The notes under the pieces: model-generated
What the model was told of the DNA's origin: nothing
What the model saw: only the letters and a program-made list of their open reading frames with translations
The model's database searches: none
Part shown: positions 16,317 to 23,620 of the stretch, piece by piece
Position numbering within the stretch: position 1 is the stretch's first letter
How the letters are laid out: each line of letters starts with the position of its first letter
Position numbers and translations under genes: made by a program
From: CBDULX01 sp965368175
Lineage (GTDB): Bacteria; Pseudomonadota; Gammaproteobacteria; SZUA-229
Direction: 5' to 3'
DNA length: 29,281 bases
NCBI GenBank assembly: GCA_965368175.1
Contig: CBDULX010000014.1
Span: 1-29,281, forward strand

Positions 16317-17084
16317 ATGCCTGTAAAATCACTTAATCTGGCAATCGACAATCGTTTATCGGCTCGCCTGGATATGCCTGATAACAACAGGATTCTCGGC
16401 TATGCCATCATTAGTCACTGTTTTACCTGCAGCAAAGAAACACTGACCACTGCACGAATCAGTCGGGGACTGGCTAAACTCGGATTTGCTGTCACCCGCT
16501 TTGACTTCACCGGCCTTGGTGAGAGCAATGGTGAATTTGCCGATTCGAATTTCACCAGCATGGTTGAAGACATTGAAGCCGTTGCACGATTTATGGAGCA
16601 TCATTATCAGGCACCGGATATGCTAATTGGACACAGTATGGGAGGAACGGCTTCACTAGTAGCCGCAGCTGAGATCCCATCCTGCCGAACCGTCATTACT
16701 ATTGCCTCACCCAGTACTCCAGAACATGTTCTACATCACTTTGGATCAGCCATGCCTGAGCTGGATGCCGGTCGTGCATCTGAGATAAAAGTCGCTGGTA
16801 GCCATTACCCTGTCAAACCACAATTTATTCATGATGTTCGAGGCTATGCCGTCGACAATATGCTTAACCGTCTATCCATTCCACTACTGGCCATACGCGC
16901 AGGTCGGGATACACTGGTTAATGCCAGAGATGCTGATGAAATAATGGAGTACACTCGAAATAAGGCCAAAATCATTGATTACCCAGATGCCGATCATTTG
17001 TTCAGCAATCGCAATATAACTGAAACCATGATTGACCAAATCGCCAGCTGGTATCTACACCTGGATGAAGGATCGCTGGTCTGA
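16317..17084 (+). CDS. Alpha/beta hydrolase
   Basis: 255 residues with a complete catalytic triad: Ser107 in the nucleophile elbow GHSMGG, Asp198 in AGRDTLVNARDADEI, and His227 in PDADHLF. HCFTCSKE (34-41) supplies the oxyanion-hole region, and FDFTGLGES is the usual loop before the first helix. It looks like the N-terminal half of the alpha/beta hydrolase-OsmC fusion proteins found in many proteobacteria, but ends without any OsmC domain. Substrate unknown. It is divergent from yaaA, with a 142-base gap, which suggests shared oxidative-stress control only as a guess. Confidence 0.88.
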   Translation: MPVKSLNLAIDNRLSARLDMPDNNRILGYAIISHCFTCSKETLTTARISRGLAKLGFAVTRFDFTGLGESNGEFADSNFTSMVEDIEAVARFMEHHYQAPDMLIGHSMGGTASLVAAAEIPSCRTVITIASPSTPEHVLHHFGSAMPELDAGRASEIKVAGSHYPVKPQFIHDVRGYAVDNMLNRLSIPLLAIRAGRDTLVNARDADEIMEYTRNKAKIIDYPDADHLFSNRNITETMIDQIASWYLHLDEGSLV

Positions 17085-17129
17085 TTTTCACCTGTCCATG
17101 AGTTAACAGGGGTTCCTCAGGAATATCGC

Positions 17130-17465
17130 TTATTTTGTTGAAGAATACTTGTTTATTAAATATAAGTGCTCAGCCCGAACCCGCCTGAGAGAGATAGGGT
17201 TATCAAGAATCACAACTATAGAATTGTCCCTCTGATGTAAAATATCACCACTGCTATCAACCATAGCGCCATCCCTGAAACGCAACTGTGCATCTATGCG
17301 TCCATTACCGATTATGGATGCTACATCATCTACTTCGAAGCGTAACCCAGCCTCACATATATCCAGCACCTCATAAAATATCTCATTAAGAAATAACACC
17401 GGGCGTTCATGCTCAGGAAATTCTACTCGATAAAACTCTCGTCGTTGCTCAGCCATTAAACTCAT
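17130..17465 (-). CDS. Single-domain PilZ protein 1
   Basis: 111 residues, almost all PilZ domain. The RxxxR motif is R9-EFY-R13; the second motif reads DICEAG (35-40), so the usual Ser is Cys. That substitution may weaken c-di-GMP binding. It is paralogous to the next gene: both begin with (R)EFYRVEFP / RDYFRVEFP and end with RAEH(L/I)YL(I/L)N. ATG at 17465 has GGAG four bases upstream. It lies 80 bases downstream of its paralogue and was probably formed by tandem duplication. Target unknown; partner of a pilus or flagellar protein is a guess. Confidence 0.85.
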   Translation of the reverse strand: MSLMAEQRREFYRVEFPEHERPVLFLNEIFYEVLDICEAGLRFEVDDVASIIGNGRIDAQLRFRDGAMVDSSGDILHQRDNSIVVILDNPISLRRVRAEHLYLINKYSSTK

Positions 17466-17545
17466 ACCGCTCCGTTACATACACCACAAAATTCTATACC
17501 TGTGAATTTTATGAAATTCGCCTGGTTGTAAACTTTAATTACTAC

Positions 17546-17890
17546 TTATCTGCTCGGAAAGTGGTTAAGTAAATAGATATGTTCAGCTCTGATTTTTTTC
17601 AATGGCAGTGGGCTAGACAATACCAGACTAACAGCCTGTTCGTTAATTCGAACAACCTGACCACTACAATCATAGATATCCCCATCCGGGAACTGAATGA
17701 TCGCGGTAAGATCTTCCCGTATCCTGAAATCCTTGCCCTTATTTATTTTAAAACGGACACCACCCTCTGAAACATCCATTACATCATACTTCCCATCTTC
17801 CAGATGTATGACGGGATAGTATGTTTTAGGAAATTCAACCCTGAAATAATCTCTGTAATGTTCCATATCGTTAACAATCTTTGAGCTCAT
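17546..17890 (-). CDS. Single-domain PilZ protein 2
   Basis: 114 residues. Both c-di-GMP-binding motifs are intact: R13-DYF-R17 and DVSEGG (39-44), followed by the PilZ barrel strands. The C-terminal helix region KKIRAEHIYLLNHF is shared with its paralogue and looks like a family-specific interaction tail. It is the better candidate of the pair for a working c-di-GMP receptor. ATG at 17890; AGGAT lies 11 bases upstream, a rather long spacing. Confidence 0.88.
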   Translation of the reverse strand: MSSKIVNDMEHYRDYFRVEFPKTYYPVIHLEDGKYDVMDVSEGGVRFKINKGKDFRIREDLTAIIQFPDGDIYDCSGQVVRINEQAVSLVLSSPLPLKKIRAEHIYLLNHFPSR

Positions 17891-18192
17891 CTATTTTTTA
17901 CTATCCTGCTAGCAAACACCCACTCAAATAACTGATTTACCTATATCTAAAAAAAATATAAACAAATACATTGCCTGTTACTATCACCTGAACGGGTTAC
18001 AGCATAATCCCTGGACCAGTATATCCAAAGAAACATTCATTTTTTAATCGATATATCAATGACTTGAAAAAAATTAAGCATTTAAGCCAAAAAATATAAA
18101 ACAGATGAAAATCGGGAAAAATTCCCAATCTATTGTTATATCTCACATAAAATTTATCTTGATCAGAGGCTCCCTGAGTAATCAGTAAGACT
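17891..18192. other. Intergenic, AT-rich, no gene seen
   Basis: No convincing gene. A hairpin GGGAA-AAA-TTCCC followed by AATCT lies at 18114-18131; the same motif with a T-rich loop lies at 14728-14745. The open frame at 17997-18278 on the minus strand overlaps the 3' end of the metalloprotease gene and is not credible as a gene. Confidence 0.6.
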
Positions 18193-19110
18193 TTAGTTTT
18201 TTTTATAAATAAATGAATCCGGCCATAAGCGATCAAACTCGGCTGGCTTGGCAGACCCTGATTGATGTTCCAGTGCATACTGTTTCAATCGTTTAATACG
18301 CTCTGCTGATTCAGGATGGGATCGTAGCAGTGAAGGCTCTGATCCTCGTTTATTGGGGAATAAGGCACGCTCTATCCATTGCCCCTGAAAATGTTCTATT
18401 TTATTGAGTGCTGAGGCCAGACCCAGCGGATCACTGGTGATTTCTGCAGCATCGAGATCTGCGTTATATTCACGAGTGCGAGATAAAGCCAGTTGAAATA
18501 AAGCACTCAAATTAGGCGCCATCACCAATATTAATAGACCAGACCAGGGCACCGGCTGTTGTGTAAAAAGCATAACGGGAAGATAGAACATCAATAATAG
18601 ATAGCCTGCCATTGCCATTAAACTGGTCAAACGACTCATAACATCGGCAAATGTCATCACCCATAAGTCACGATTCCGAATATGACTGACTTCATGGGCC
18701 AGCACCCCTGCCATTTCACGCACTGTGAGCTTACGCAACATGGCATCACTAACTGCGATGACAATATTATTTCCACTACCAAGGGTGAATGCATTCATTA
18801 CCTGGCCAGGTACATAATATAAACTAGGAGAGGTTTTGAGCCCTGCTCGCTCAACAATCCAGTGCAACAGGGTATACAGGTCAGGCGCCTGCTCTGGTTG
18901 TATAAAACCTGCCTTATAGAATTTGAGGATCATCTGCACACTGAAGGGAGGCCCCAGAAATAATAACAATAAACCCGTACTAATCGCCCAGAACAGACCC
19001 GCCTCACCCGCAAGCAACCAGCCTACAAGCCCCAGCAATATTGACATAGCTGACAGTAACAATAAGGAATGTATCAGGTTTCTGAAGCGGTATCTGGTTG
19101 AGGATTGCAT
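18193..19110 (-). CDS. M48 family metalloprotease, HtpX-related
   Basis: 305 residues from the ATG at 19110. Two hydrophobic helices near the N terminus (LIHSLLLLSAMSILLGLVGWLLA and GLFWAISTGLLLLFLG), then VPGQVMNAFTLGSGNNIVIAVSDAMLRKL, and the zinc motif HEVSH (139-143). The third zinc ligand is the Glu in SRTREYNADLDAAEIT. A second pair of helices follows (MAGYLLLMFYLPVMLF; GLLILVMAPNLSALFQLAL). It resembles HtpX, of which a true copy lies 1 kb away, so this is a paralogue of unknown substrate, probably in membrane protein quality control. A TTG start at 19155 is possible but would have no ribosome site. It follows hspQ by 48 bases and is likely co-transcribed. Confidence 0.85.
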   Translation of the reverse strand: MQSSTRYRFRNLIHSLLLLSAMSILLGLVGWLLAGEAGLFWAISTGLLLLFLGPPFSVQMILKFYKAGFIQPEQAPDLYTLLHWIVERAGLKTSPSLYYVPGQVMNAFTLGSGNNIVIAVSDAMLRKLTVREMAGVLAHEVSHIRNRDLWVMTFADVMSRLTSLMAMAGYLLLMFYLPVMLFTQQPVPWSGLLILVMAPNLSALFQLALSRTREYNADLDAAEITSDPLGLASALNKIEHFQGQWIERALFPNKRGSEPSLLRSHPESAERIKRLKQYALEHQSGSAKPAEFDRLWPDSFIYKKN

Positions 19111-19158
19111 CCTGGTTTCTTCGTCCTCTAACTGGATTAGAGAGAGTATTAACAAATA

Positions 19159-19473
19159 TTACATAGAACGTTGTCTGGACAGGTAATATCCATTCTCAAA
19201 CCCGGAAAAATAATCAGCTACGGCCGGGTTCCTGATTTCAGCCAGATCAGAGCTATCATCCAGATTCTGCTCGGCAACATAGGTTGAGTGACTGGCTCCA
19301 TCCACCAGAACGTGATACCAGGGTTCGTCCCTGGGTGGGCGACTCCTGGCTACCTGATCATACCATTCATCAGTGAGTGAAAATTCGGGATCGACTTCAA
19401 AAATCACTCCACGATAATCAAATAATCTGTGGTGGATGATCTGACCAATTCTAAATCTGGCATGTTGGATCAT
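19159..19473 (-). CDS. hspQ: Heat shock protein HspQ
   Basis: 104 residues, matching E. coli HspQ (YccV, about 105). Hallmarks: ARFRIGQIIHHRLFDYRGVIFEVDPEFS at the N terminus, RPPRDEPWYHVLVDGASHSTYVAEQNL in the middle. HspQ is a hemimethylated-DNA-binding-like fold protein; in enterics it acts as a specificity factor for Lon protease and is heat-induced. No sigma32 promoter is evident ahead of it, although a TG-N-TATACT extended -10 (minus strand, 19503-19511) is a candidate. Its neighbourhood with two M48 proteases fits protein quality control. Confidence 0.95.
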   Translation of the reverse strand: MIQHARFRIGQIIHHRLFDYRGVIFEVDPEFSLTDEWYDQVARSRPPRDEPWYHVLVDGASHSTYVAEQNLDDSSDLAEIRNPAVADYFSGFENGYYLSRQRSM

Positions 19474-19598
19474 TGTATTACCGGTAACTGAAGGAAAATA
19501 TCAGTATAACAGGGAATTAACCAGGTCTGGCCAAAATCAGAGTTTCCCAATGTGCGTACTAATTGTCTGGGAAAACGGGAAGGGGGTTGAACCGACGA

Positions 19599-19627
19599 AT
19601 CAGGTCAGGCTATAAACCTGACCTGAT
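19599..19627. terminator. Perfect 11-bp hairpin, possible terminator
   Basis: ATCAGGTCAGG (19599-19609) and CCTGACCTGAT (19617-19627), 7-nt loop. It starts 5 bases past the stop of the small membrane protein gene on the minus strand. There is no T-tract on either side, so it may stabilise mRNA or be a protein site rather than a classical terminator. Confidence 0.55.
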
Positions 19628-19632
19628 CAAAT

Positions 19633-19851
19633 TTAAGTGGATTTCCAGTTCTTGATGAACCAGCCCAGTACTACCATGCCTACTCCGAAAGCCAGCCAGT
19701 ATTGATCACCATCTCTATAGTAAATGCCATATTTATCCCCTTTGAATGCAAACAGGTGATAGGCAGCAATGGAAGAACCTAAGGTGACTAAAATGGTAAC
19801 GAAGATTCGCTTTATTTGTTGTATATCTTGTATAAAAGTCATGAACGACAT
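19633..19851 (-). CDS. Small two-helix membrane protein
   Basis: 72 residues from the ATG at 19851; an upstream in-frame TTG at 19872 overlaps the AAGGA ribosome site, so 19851 is preferred. Two hydrophobic segments: IFVTILVTLGSSIAAYHLFAF and YWLAFGVGMVVLGWFI, joined by a polar loop KGDKYGIYYRDGDQ, with a short charged tail KNWKST. I do not recognise a family. It lies between htpX and hspQ on the same strand and could be part of an envelope-stress group, but nothing in the sequence proves function. Confidence 0.65.
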   Translation of the reverse strand: MSFMTFIQDIQQIKRIFVTILVTLGSSIAAYHLFAFKGDKYGIYYRDGDQYWLAFGVGMVVLGWFIKNWKST

Positions 19852-20068
19852 AGATAGAAAATCCTTATGCAATTAAATTTTAAGTTAATTTTGTATTGTT
19901 AATATCGCATTATCTGCAGCCACATGAAACCACAGGCTGAAAGAAATGTTAAGCAGATCAACTATTTGATTCAATAAAGAGAAAAACCAAGATGAAGCAT
20001 TTGGGCACCCAGGTCAAATTCGCCTGCAGCCATCCCTGGCATTATCCGCAATTCAAAATACAACAACT

Positions 20069-20956
20069 CTAACTGACCTGTAGTGCTGCAATGCGCTTTT
20101 CCAGTGGAGGATGAGTCGTTAACAGCTGGCTCAAGCCATGTTTCAGGCCCCCATTAATACCAAAAGCGGCCATTGTACCGGGCATTCCCGACTCTTCCCG
20201 TTGCAGACTTTGTAAGCGCTGTAATGCTGCGATCATTTTCTGTCGCCCGGCCAGTGAGGCACCACCGGCATCAGCCCTGAATTCACGCCGACGAGAAAAC
20301 CAGCTGGCGATAATGGCGGCAAGTATACCCAGTATTATTTCGGCGATAATACTAACAATCCAGTAACCAGGCCCATAACCACGTTCATTCTTGAATACTA
20401 CCCGATCAACCAGAGTACCTATCACCCTCGAGAAAAAAATAACAAAGGTATTTAACACACCCTGCAGCAAGCCCATGGTCACCATATCACCATTGGCGAC
20501 ATGGCTCACTTCATGCCCAAGAACCGCTTCCACTTCGTCACTGGACATGTTCTGTAACAGACCAGTACTGACAGCGACCAGTGCATTATTGCGATTCATA
20601 CCGGTGGCAAAAGCATTGGGAGTCGGCGAATTAAACACACCCACTTCGGGCATACCTATGCCAGCCTGTTGAGCCTGACGCTGTACAGTGGATAATAGCC
20701 ACTTTTCCTGGTTGTTGCGGGCTTGTGTAATAACCTCCACACCCATAGATCTTTTAGCCATCCATTTCGAAATAGCCAGAGATATAAAGGACCCGGTGAA
20801 TCCAATGATTGAAGCCATGATCAGCAGCCCGGTCATATGCATACCGGTATCACTGGATGCCAGCATCTGATCCACACCCAGTAAGCGCATGGAAATACTG
20901 AGTACAAACAGCACTGCCAGGTTAGTCATTAAGAAAAGACCAATTCGTCCAAACAT
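20069..20956 (-). CDS. htpX: Membrane protease HtpX
   Basis: 295 residues from the ATG at 20956, which has AGGTG six bases upstream; the GTG at 20965 overlaps that site. E. coli HtpX has 293. Helices at both ends of the N-terminal region, then NSPTPNAFATGMNRNNALVAVSTGLL, the zinc motif HEVSH (numbered 148-152 from this start), and SRRREFRADAGGASLAG with the third ligand Glu. HtpX degrades misfolded inner-membrane proteins alongside FtsH and is normally heat- or envelope-stress-induced. A sigma32-like promoter lies just upstream. Confidence 0.96.
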   Translation of the reverse strand: MFGRIGLFLMTNLAVLFVLSISMRLLGVDQMLASSDTGMHMTGLLIMASIIGFTGSFISLAISKWMAKRSMGVEVITQARNNQEKWLLSTVQRQAQQAGIGMPEVGVFNSPTPNAFATGMNRNNALVAVSTGLLQNMSSDEVEAVLGHEVSHVANGDMVTMGLLQGVLNTFVIFFSRVIGTLVDRVVFKNERGYGPGYWIVSIIAEIILGILAAIIASWFSRRREFRADAGGASLAGRQKMIAALQRLQSLQREESGMPGTMAAFGINGGLKHGLSQLLTTHPPLEKRIAALQVS

Positions 20957-20993
20957 AAAAATCACCTAATGGTTAATTATCTTTAGCCCTAAA

Positions 20994-21019
20994 ATATGGG
21001 CTTTTGCAGAAGATTCAAC
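20994..21019 (-). promoter_or_regulatory. Sigma32-like heat-shock promoter of htpX
   Basis: Minus strand: GTTGAA (21019-21014), 12 bases, then GCCCATAT (21001-20994), a seven-of-eight match to the sigma32 -10 CCCCATNT, with a five-of-six match to the CTTGAA -35 core. The transcript would begin about 30 bases ahead of the htpX ATG. htpX is a known heat-shock gene in E. coli, which supports the call. The spacer is slightly short. Confidence 0.6.
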
Positions 21020-21060
21020 ACCAAAGGTACCTCTGATCAAGTAAATATTTTAAATAAACT

Positions 21061-21247
21061 TAATGCTTTACCACAGAGGCACAGAGAACACAGAGTTTTA
21101 TTGGTTTTAAGCATCACACCCTTTGACTCTAATAGGCTATTATGTTTTTGAGCACCTTATCAGGAGATGGTTGCAGTTATTATTGCCAGCATACCAGGAG
21201 AAATAATTACCTCTGTGAACTCTGCGTCTCTGTGGCAAATATTTTTA
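21061..21247. repeat. Interspersed inverted-repeat element, copy C
   Basis: The left arm (about 21066-21099, TTTACCACAGAGGCACAGAG then AACACAGAG) pairs with the right arm (about 21205-21243, ending CTCTGTGGCAAA) around a loop of about 100 nt that contains AATAGGCTATT (21130-21140). The outer right end on the parC strand reads TAAAAATATTTGCCACAGAG; its TAA is the parC stop. It is the longest copy. Confidence 0.8.
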
Positions 21248-23509
21248 GTCCTGGTCATTTCGGATCACTTCGATGCTATCCACCTTCTGATAACCCCTGG
21301 GTAATTTCAGGCCCCGTTTACCGCGCTCATCCGCATGTTCATCAACTTCCTGGGCACTCATGGTTTTATGCTTCTTACCTGCATACACAGCGAGTTTTTC
21401 ACCATCCTGGAGCAAATCAACCACAGCAATCCATTCATCATTAGCTTTCAACCTGGCCGGCGGCACATTGATAATTTTGTTGCCCTTGCCTTTGGCCATT
21501 TGCGGCAGTTCATTTAGTGGGGTTACCAGCATGTGTCCTTCTGAACTGATGGCCACGATCCAGTCTTCTTCCAGGCTGCGCACCTTAACCGGTGGCAATA
21601 CTTTAGCACCCGGCTGGACTTTGAGGAATGCCTTACCGGCCTTGTTGCGGGAATGCAAATCACCGAGCCGGCAGACAAAACCATAACCGTAACTGGTAGA
21701 GAACAGGTAGAGCTCATCCGGTTGCCCGATTAAGGTCGACATAAAAGTGGCACCTGGGGGAGGATTAAATCGTCCGGTGAGCGGTTCACCCTGTCCTCTG
21801 GCCGATGGCAGGGTATGAGCCTGTAAAGTATAAGCACGGCCGGTACTGTCCAGGAACACAGCCAGTTGATTACTCTTGCCACATGCCGAAGACTGACAAA
21901 CATCACCGGCTTTATAACTCAGTTTATCGACATCGACATCATGACCTTTGGCGGAACGTATCCAGCCTTTTTGCGACAATACAACGGTAATGGCTTCGCT
22001 GGGAATCAGCGCTGTTTCATCCATAGCCTGAGCCGCTTCCCGAGCAACGATAGGAGAACGACGTTTGTCGCCATAGGTTTCAGCGTCATCCAGGATTTCT
22101 TTCTTTATCAGTGTTTTCAGTCGCTGCTCGGAACTGAGCAGTTTTTCCAGTTTGGCTTTTTCCAGCGCCAGTTCTTCCTGCTCAGCCCTGATTTTAATTT
22201 CTTCGAGTCTTGCTAACTGACGTAACCGGGTATCTAGAATGTAGTCGGTCTGTATTTCTGTCAGCTTAAACCGTTTCATCAGTACCGGCTTGGGTTTGTC
22301 ATTTTCCCGAATAATCTTGATCACTTCATCAATATTCAGGAAGGCAATTAACAAACCTTCTAACAGGTGCAGGCGATTATTCACTTTATCCAGACGCCAG
22401 TTCAGGCGATTGCGCACGGTCTGGGTTCGGTATTTCAGCCATTCCTTGAGAATATCTCGAATATTTTTCACTGCTGGACGGCCATCGATGCCAATCATGT
22501 TCATATTGACTCGATAGGTACGCTCCAGGTCAGTAGTGGCAAACAGATGATTCATTAACTGCTCAATATCCACCCTGTTAGAGCGAGGCACTATAACCAG
22601 ACGGGTCGGGTTTTCATGATCCGATTCATCGCGGATATCCTCTACCATGGGCAATTTTTTCGTGGTCATCTGGTGAGCTATCTGTTCCAGAATCTTGTTA
22701 CCGGATACCTGGTAAGGCAAAGCGGTGATAATAATTTCTCCGTTATCCTTTTCGTATTTTGCTCGAGCCCGAATGCTGCCATGACCGGTGTGATACATGG
22801 CGAGAATTTCATCTCGCGGAGTAATAATTTCAGCTTCAGTAGGATAATCCGGCCCCTGGATATGGGTGCAAAGATCTTCCACTGTGGCTTTGGGTTCATC
22901 CAGCAATCGAATACAGGCGGTGGCCACTTCTTTTAAATTATGGGGTGGTATATCGGTGGCCATACCCACTGCGATGCCGGTCGAACCGTTCAGTATCACA
23001 TTGGGCAAACGGGCCGGTAATGACCTGGGCTCCTCCATAGTGCCATCAAAATTAGGCACCCAGTCAACGGTTCCCTGCCCCAGCTCCTCTAACAGGACTT
23101 CAGCATATTTCGCCAGTCGCGATTCGGTATAACGCATGGCAGCAAAGGACTTTGGATCATCCGGGGAGCCCCAGTTACCCTGTCCATCCACCAGAGGATA
23201 ACGATATGAGAAACTCTGGGCCATTAACACCATAGCTTCATAACAGGCACTGTCACCATGGGGATGAAATTTACCCAGCACGTCACCCACGGTGCGTGCC
23301 GATTTTTTATACTTGGCCGAAGCATTCAGGCCCAGTTCCGACATGGCATACACAATACGTCGCTGCACCGGCTTTAAACCATCACCGATAAACGGCAATG
23401 CACGGTCGAGGATAACGTACATGGAATAATCCAGATACGCCTTCTCGGTAAAATCCGCCAGCGGCTGGCGCTCTATGCCTTCGTAATTTAAATCGTCTTG
23501 TTCGGACAT
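21245..23509 (-). CDS. parC: DNA topoisomerase IV subunit A
   Basis: 754 residues from the ATG at 23509, near E. coli ParC (752). The N terminus YLDYSMYVILDRALPFIGDGLKPVQRRIVYAM is diagnostic. The active-site tyrosine lies in AAMRYTESRL (about residue 127). The quinolone-resistance region reads GKFHPHGDSACYEAMV, keeping the wild-type Ser and Glu, so no common resistance change is visible. The C-terminal domain is the ParC short form, not the GyrA six-blade box form. A GTG at 23545 in the same frame lies inside repeat copy D and is unlikely as the start. ParC pairs with ParE to decatenate daughter chromosomes. Confidence 0.96.
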   Translation of the reverse strand: MSEQDDLNYEGIERQPLADFTEKAYLDYSMYVILDRALPFIGDGLKPVQRRIVYAMSELGLNASAKYKKSARTVGDVLGKFHPHGDSACYEAMVLMAQSFSYRYPLVDGQGNWGSPDDPKSFAAMRYTESRLAKYAEVLLEELGQGTVDWVPNFDGTMEEPRSLPARLPNVILNGSTGIAVGMATDIPPHNLKEVATACIRLLDEPKATVEDLCTHIQGPDYPTEAEIITPRDEILAMYHTGHGSIRARAKYEKDNGEIIITALPYQVSGNKILEQIAHQMTTKKLPMVEDIRDESDHENPTRLVIVPRSNRVDIEQLMNHLFATTDLERTYRVNMNMIGIDGRPAVKNIRDILKEWLKYRTQTVRNRLNWRLDKVNNRLHLLEGLLIAFLNIDEVIKIIRENDKPKPVLMKRFKLTEIQTDYILDTRLRQLARLEEIKIRAEQEELALEKAKLEKLLSSEQRLKTLIKKEILDDAETYGDKRRSPIVAREAAQAMDETALIPSEAITVVLSQKGWIRSAKGHDVDVDKLSYKAGDVCQSSACGKSNQLAVFLDSTGRAYTLQAHTLPSARGQGEPLTGRFNPPPGATFMSTLIGQPDELYLFSTSYGYGFVCRLGDLHSRNKAGKAFLKVQPGAKVLPPVKVRSLEEDWIVAISSEGHMLVTPLNELPQMAKGKGNKIINVPPARLKANDEWIAVVDLLQDGEKLAVYAGKKHKTMSAQEVDEHADERGKRGLKLPRGYQKVDSIEVIRNDQD

Positions 23510-23529
23510 TAAATTTTTACCATTTAATA

Positions 23530-23620
23530 TAAATCTTCTTGCCACAAAGGCACGGAGTACACAGAGACTTTTATTTCGTTAAACTTTGTGAACTCTGTGC
23601 CTCTGTGGCAAATGCTTTTA
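23530..23620. repeat. Interspersed inverted-repeat element, copy D
   Basis: The left arm (23538-23568, CTTGCCACAAAGGCACGGAG then TACACAGAGAC) pairs with the right arm (about 23585-23615, CTCTGTGCCTCTGTGGCAAA within it), with a short loop of about 16 nt. It lies between the parE stop and the parC start, 20 bases before the latter. The right end on the parE strand reads TAAAAGCATTTGCCACAGAG, with TAA as the parE stop. In a parE-parC transcript it would fold into a long stem. Confidence 0.85.

Noticed and set aside
17997..18278. 93-residue minus-strand ORF
   Set aside because: It overlaps the 3' end of the metalloprotease gene in another frame, has low-complexity AT-rich coding and no ribosome site worth noting.
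19873..20068. Small gene between htpX and the two-helix protein
   Set aside because: No ORF with a start, ribosome site and credible protein composition.
21142..21444. Plus-strand ORF reading LCELCVSVANIF through repeat copy C
   Set aside because: It translates the repeat arm and the antisense of parC; such CxLC peptides are a known artefact of this kind of palindrome.
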